A DNA stretch of 15,399 bases from Candidatus Margulisiibacteriota bacterium. GTDB lineage: Bacteria; Margulisbacteria; WOR-1; JAKLHX01. Location: positions 1 through 15,399 of the forward strand of contig JAKLHX010000012.1 of assembly GCA_022709925.1 (NCBI GenBank), in the 5' to 3' direction. The notes under the pieces are model-generated. The model was not told where the DNA came from and searched no databases. It was given only the letters and a program-made list of their open reading frames with translations. The stretch's first letter is position 1; each line of letters begins with the position of its first letter. Below, piece by piece: positions 13,299 through 15,399 of the stretch. Made by a program: the position numbers and the translations under genes.

Positions 13299-14482
13299 TA
13301 ATTTTTGAAATCCCTCACGATATCCAGGTCCTTATCGCCTCTTCCGGATAAACATACCGCAACAATGTCTTTTTTAGATAATCTGCCGCGCAGCATCTTA
13401 AGATAGGCTATGGCATGGGAAGATTCAAGAGCCGGGATTATCCCTTCTTTTTCCGAAAGCATATGGAATGCCTCTACGGCCTGCCCGTCATTTACCGTGA
13501 CATATTTCACCCTGCCGATCTTATTGAGATACGAGTGTTCGGGACCGACCCCGGGATAATCAAGTCCTGCGGATACGGAATGTGTAAGTGAGATCTGCCC
13601 GTCCTTTGTCTGCATCACACGGCTTAACGACCCGTGAAGGACCCCCGGACGACCTCCGGCGATCGCCGCGGAATGCATACCGGACCTTATCCCTCTTCCG
13701 CCGGCTTCCACACCTATCAGATTTACTTTCCCGTCGTCTATAAAAGGATAGAACATGCCGATGGAATTGCTGCCGCCGCCCACACAGGCCAGAACAGTGC
13801 CGGGAAGCCTTCCTTCGATATCTTTTATCTGTTTTTTTGTTTCATATCCGATCACCGACTGAAAATCCCTCACCATCACAGGATAAGGATGAGGACCGAT
13901 GCAGCTGCCTATTATATAGAAAGTGTCTTTTACGTTGGCCATCCAATCGCGCATGGCTTCGTTAACGGCTTCTTTCAGTGTTTTTGATCCGGTATCGACA
14001 GATCTAACTTCCGTTCCAAAAAGGTTCATTCTGAAAACATTGAGAGCCTGGCGTTTTATATCGTCGGAACCCATATAAACAACGCATTTAAGTCCGAAAA
14101 GCGCCGCAACGGTAGCTGTCGCGACCCCATGCTGCCCTGCGCCTGTTTCTGCTATGATCCTTTTCTTGCCCATCCTCTTTGCCAATAGTATCTGTCCTAT
14201 GCAATTATTTATCTTATGAGCTCCTGTATGGCAAAGATCCTCTCTTTTGAGATATATCTTAAAGCCGTATTCTTTGGATAGTTTTTCGGCAAAATACAGG
14301 GCAGTTGCTCTTCCCGCGAAGTTCTTCAGGTAATATTCCAGTTCTGATCTGAATTTTTTGTCTTTTTTAGCTTCAAAATAGGCGGCTTTAAGCTCATCCA
14401 CGCAAGGGACAAGGGTTTCGGGGACAAAAGCCCCTCCAAATTCACCAAAATAACCGTGATCATCTGGTTGTTCGTATTTCAT
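13298..14482 (-). CDS. trpB: Tryptophan synthase beta subunit
   Basis: 394 residues, the normal length. PLP-binding K90 lies in HKINN (89-93). Catalytic E112 lies in AETGAGQHGVATA (111-123). GGGSNSIGMF (235-244) binds the PLP phosphate. GLDYPGVGPEHSYL (306-319) and SGRGDKD (379-385) are also intact. This is the TrpB1 type, which condenses indole and serine to tryptophan and normally partners with TrpA. No other trp gene is nearby; trpB is followed by prepilin peptidase, so it is detached from a trp operon. The ATG at 14480-14482 has no Shine-Dalgarno but a good extended -10 lies 12 bp upstream. The TAG stop abuts a palindromic repeat. Confidence 0.97.
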   Translation of the reverse strand: MKYEQPDDHGYFGEFGGAFVPETLVPCVDELKAAYFEAKKDKKFRSELEYYLKNFAGRATALYFAEKLSKEYGFKIYLKREDLCHTGAHKINNCIGQILLAKRMGKKRIIAETGAGQHGVATATVAALFGLKCVVYMGSDDIKRQALNVFRMNLFGTEVRSVDTGSKTLKEAVNEAMRDWMANVKDTFYIIGSCIGPHPYPVMVRDFQSVIGYETKKQIKDIEGRLPGTVLACVGGGSNSIGMFYPFIDDGKVNLIGVEAGGRGIRSGMHSAAIAGGRPGVLHGSLSRVMQTKDGQISLTHSVSAGLDYPGVGPEHSYLNKIGRVKYVTVNDGQAVEAFHMLSEKEGIIPALESSHAIAYLKMLRGRLSKKDIVAVCLSGRGDKDLDIVRDFKN

Positions 14483-14488
14483 GGATTT

Positions 14489-14517
14489 TTGACTATTATA
14501 TCACGCACATATATAAT
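14489..14517 (+). promoter_or_regulatory. Sigma-70-type promoter for leuS
   Basis: TTGACT (14489-14494) and TATAAT (14512-14517) are separated by exactly 17 bp, 11 of 12 matches to consensus. The predicted start is near 14524, only about 4 nt before the ATG at 14528, and no Shine-Dalgarno is present. Confidence 0.82.
14495..14503 (-). promoter_or_regulatory. Extended -10 promoter for trpB
   Basis: The minus strand reads TGATATAAT, an extended -10 (TGnTATAAT). The -35 region is poor, as is usual for extended -10 promoters. The predicted start is about 14488, six bases before the trpB ATG. It lies inside the spacer of the leuS promoter, so the two divergent promoters should exclude each other. 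Confidence 0.65.
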
Positions 14518-14527
14518 TATGTTCATA

Positions 14528-15399
14528 ATGGCAGAGTACAATTTCAAGGAAATCGAGAAAAAATGGCAGAACCTTTGGGAAGCCAACAGGATCAACGAAG
14601 CCCCAAATAAAAGCAATAAGCCGAAATTCTATGATCTTGTGATGTTCCCCTACCCTTCGGGCGCCATACATATGGGACATGTAAGGAATTATGCCATAGG
14701 GGATATAGTCGCCAGATACAAAAAAATGCAGGGATTTAACGTGCTCCATCCCATCGGCTGGGACGCTTTCGGTATGCCGGCCGAGAACGCCGCAATAAAG
14801 AACCACTCTCACCCCAAAGACTGGACCGAGAAATGCATAGAAAGGATGAAGGTCCAATTAAAAAAGCTGGGACTTTCCTATGACTGGTCAAGAGAAGTGA
14901 CGACCTGCAAGGAAGATTACTACAAATGGACGCAATGGATATTCCTTCAGTTCTACAAAGCCGGTCTGGCCTACAGGAAAAAAGCCACTATAAATTGGTG
15001 CGACAGCTGTAAGACCGTACTTGCCAACGAACAGGCAAAAGAAGGAAAATGCTGGAGATGCGACAGCAAAGTAGAGGAAAAAGCTCTTGAACAATGGTTC
15101 TTCAAGATAACGGCATACGCGGATAAACTGCTAAAAGACATAGACAAGCTGGATGGCTGGCCGGACTCTGTAAAGATCATGCAGCGCAACTGGATCGGCA
15201 AAAGCCAGGGAACAAAGATAATCTTCAAGGTCGAGAACTCCGACAAGACCCTTGAGATATTCACCACAAGGCCCGACACTTTGTTCGGAGTGACCTATAT
15301 GACACTGGCCCCGGAACATCCCTTCACACTGGAGCTCAGCCAAGGCAAGCCACAGCACGGCGCGGTAAAAAAATACATAGAAAAGGTCCGCGAAGAAAA
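14528..15399 (+). CDS. leuS: Leucyl-tRNA synthetase, N-terminal part (3' end beyond window)
   Basis: 290 complete codons of a protein normally of about 800-870 residues. The class I HIGH motif is HMGH at 48-51 in FPYPSGAIHMGHVRNYAIGD. A zinc-knuckle-like segment has C158/C161 and C175/C178. The editing (CP1) domain begins with IFTTRPDTLFGVTYM (244-258), whose threonines are typical of proofreading LeuRS. It charges tRNA-Leu in the cytoplasm. An in-frame ATG at 14519 would start inside or at the edge of the -10 box and upstream of the predicted transcript start, so 14528 is preferred (MAEYNFKEIEKKWQ, the usual LeuRS beginning). It is divergent from trpB. Confidence 0.97.
   Translation, partial: MAEYNFKEIEKKWQNLWEANRINEAPNKSNKPKFYDLVMFPYPSGAIHMGHVRNYAIGDIVARYKKMQGFNVLHPIGWDAFGMPAENAAIKNHSHPKDWTEKCIERMKVQLKKLGLSYDWSREVTTCKEDYYKWTQWIFLQFYKAGLAYRKKATINWCDSCKTVLANEQAKEGKCWRCDSKVEEKALEQWFFKITAYADKLLKDIDKLDGWPDSVKIMQRNWIGKSQGTKIIFKVENSDKTLEIFTTRPDTLFGVTYMTLAPEHPFTLELSQGKPQHGAVKKYIEKVREE

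Overview
The window is a gene-dense bacterial segment with mostly short gaps, ATG/GTG/TTG starts, Shine-Dalgarno sites at many internal genes, frequent ATA isoleucine codons, type IV pilus machinery and sigma-54 regulation. This suggests a Gram-negative-type bacterium from an uncultivated lineage. Dispersed short palindromic repeats, some inside genes, resemble those I associate with candidate phyla such as Margulisbacteria/WOR-1 or Omnitrophota. That placement is a low-confidence guess; no marker here settles it.

Layout. (1) Positions 1-414 (+): C-terminal part of an alanine dehydrogenase-type protein, overlapping by 14 bp a convergent minus-strand cluster. (2) Positions 3175-401 (-), in transcription order: initiator tRNA-Met, an ADP-ribose pyrophosphatase-type Nudix hydrolase, a free-standing tRNA-binding (EMAP/MetG-beta) domain protein, a single-CTD J-domain protein, a DUF3467 protein and a zinc-ribbon SAM methyltransferase. 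Palindromic repeats lie in the Nudix gene, probably in the tRNA-binding gene, and between them. (3) Positions 3288-9505 (+): a GH57/DUF3536 protein, rpoN (sigma-54), an intact sigma-54 activator with a receiver domain, then, behind a very good -24/-12 promoter with phased upstream dyads, an unknown 111-residue protein and a second activator-like protein whose AAA+ domain has lost its key motifs. (4) Positions 14482-9510 (-): trpB, prepilin peptidase, an O-antigen ligase/oligosaccharyltransferase-type protein with TPRs, a FtsB/DivIC-type protein and tRNA-Leu(UAA). (5) Positions 14528-15399 (+): the start of leuS, divergent from trpB across 45 bp holding two overlapping promoters.

How it may work together. 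The most interesting unit is rpoN - activator - [dyad array + sigma-54 promoter] - small protein - degenerate activator. RpoN and the activator are well placed to switch on the last two genes. The degenerate activator keeps its phosphoacceptor receiver but should neither hydrolyse ATP nor remodel sigma-54, so it may feed back on the intact activator by mixed oligomers, by competing for DNA, or by competing for phosphate from an unlinked kinase. No histidine kinase gene is present here.

Two further themes: promoter-proximal genes (leuS, trpB, probably the GH57 gene) appear to have nearly leaderless transcripts while most internal genes have Shine-Dalgarno sites; and a small palindromic repeat family has entered coding sequence in frame, in one case with a second hairpin nested inside it.
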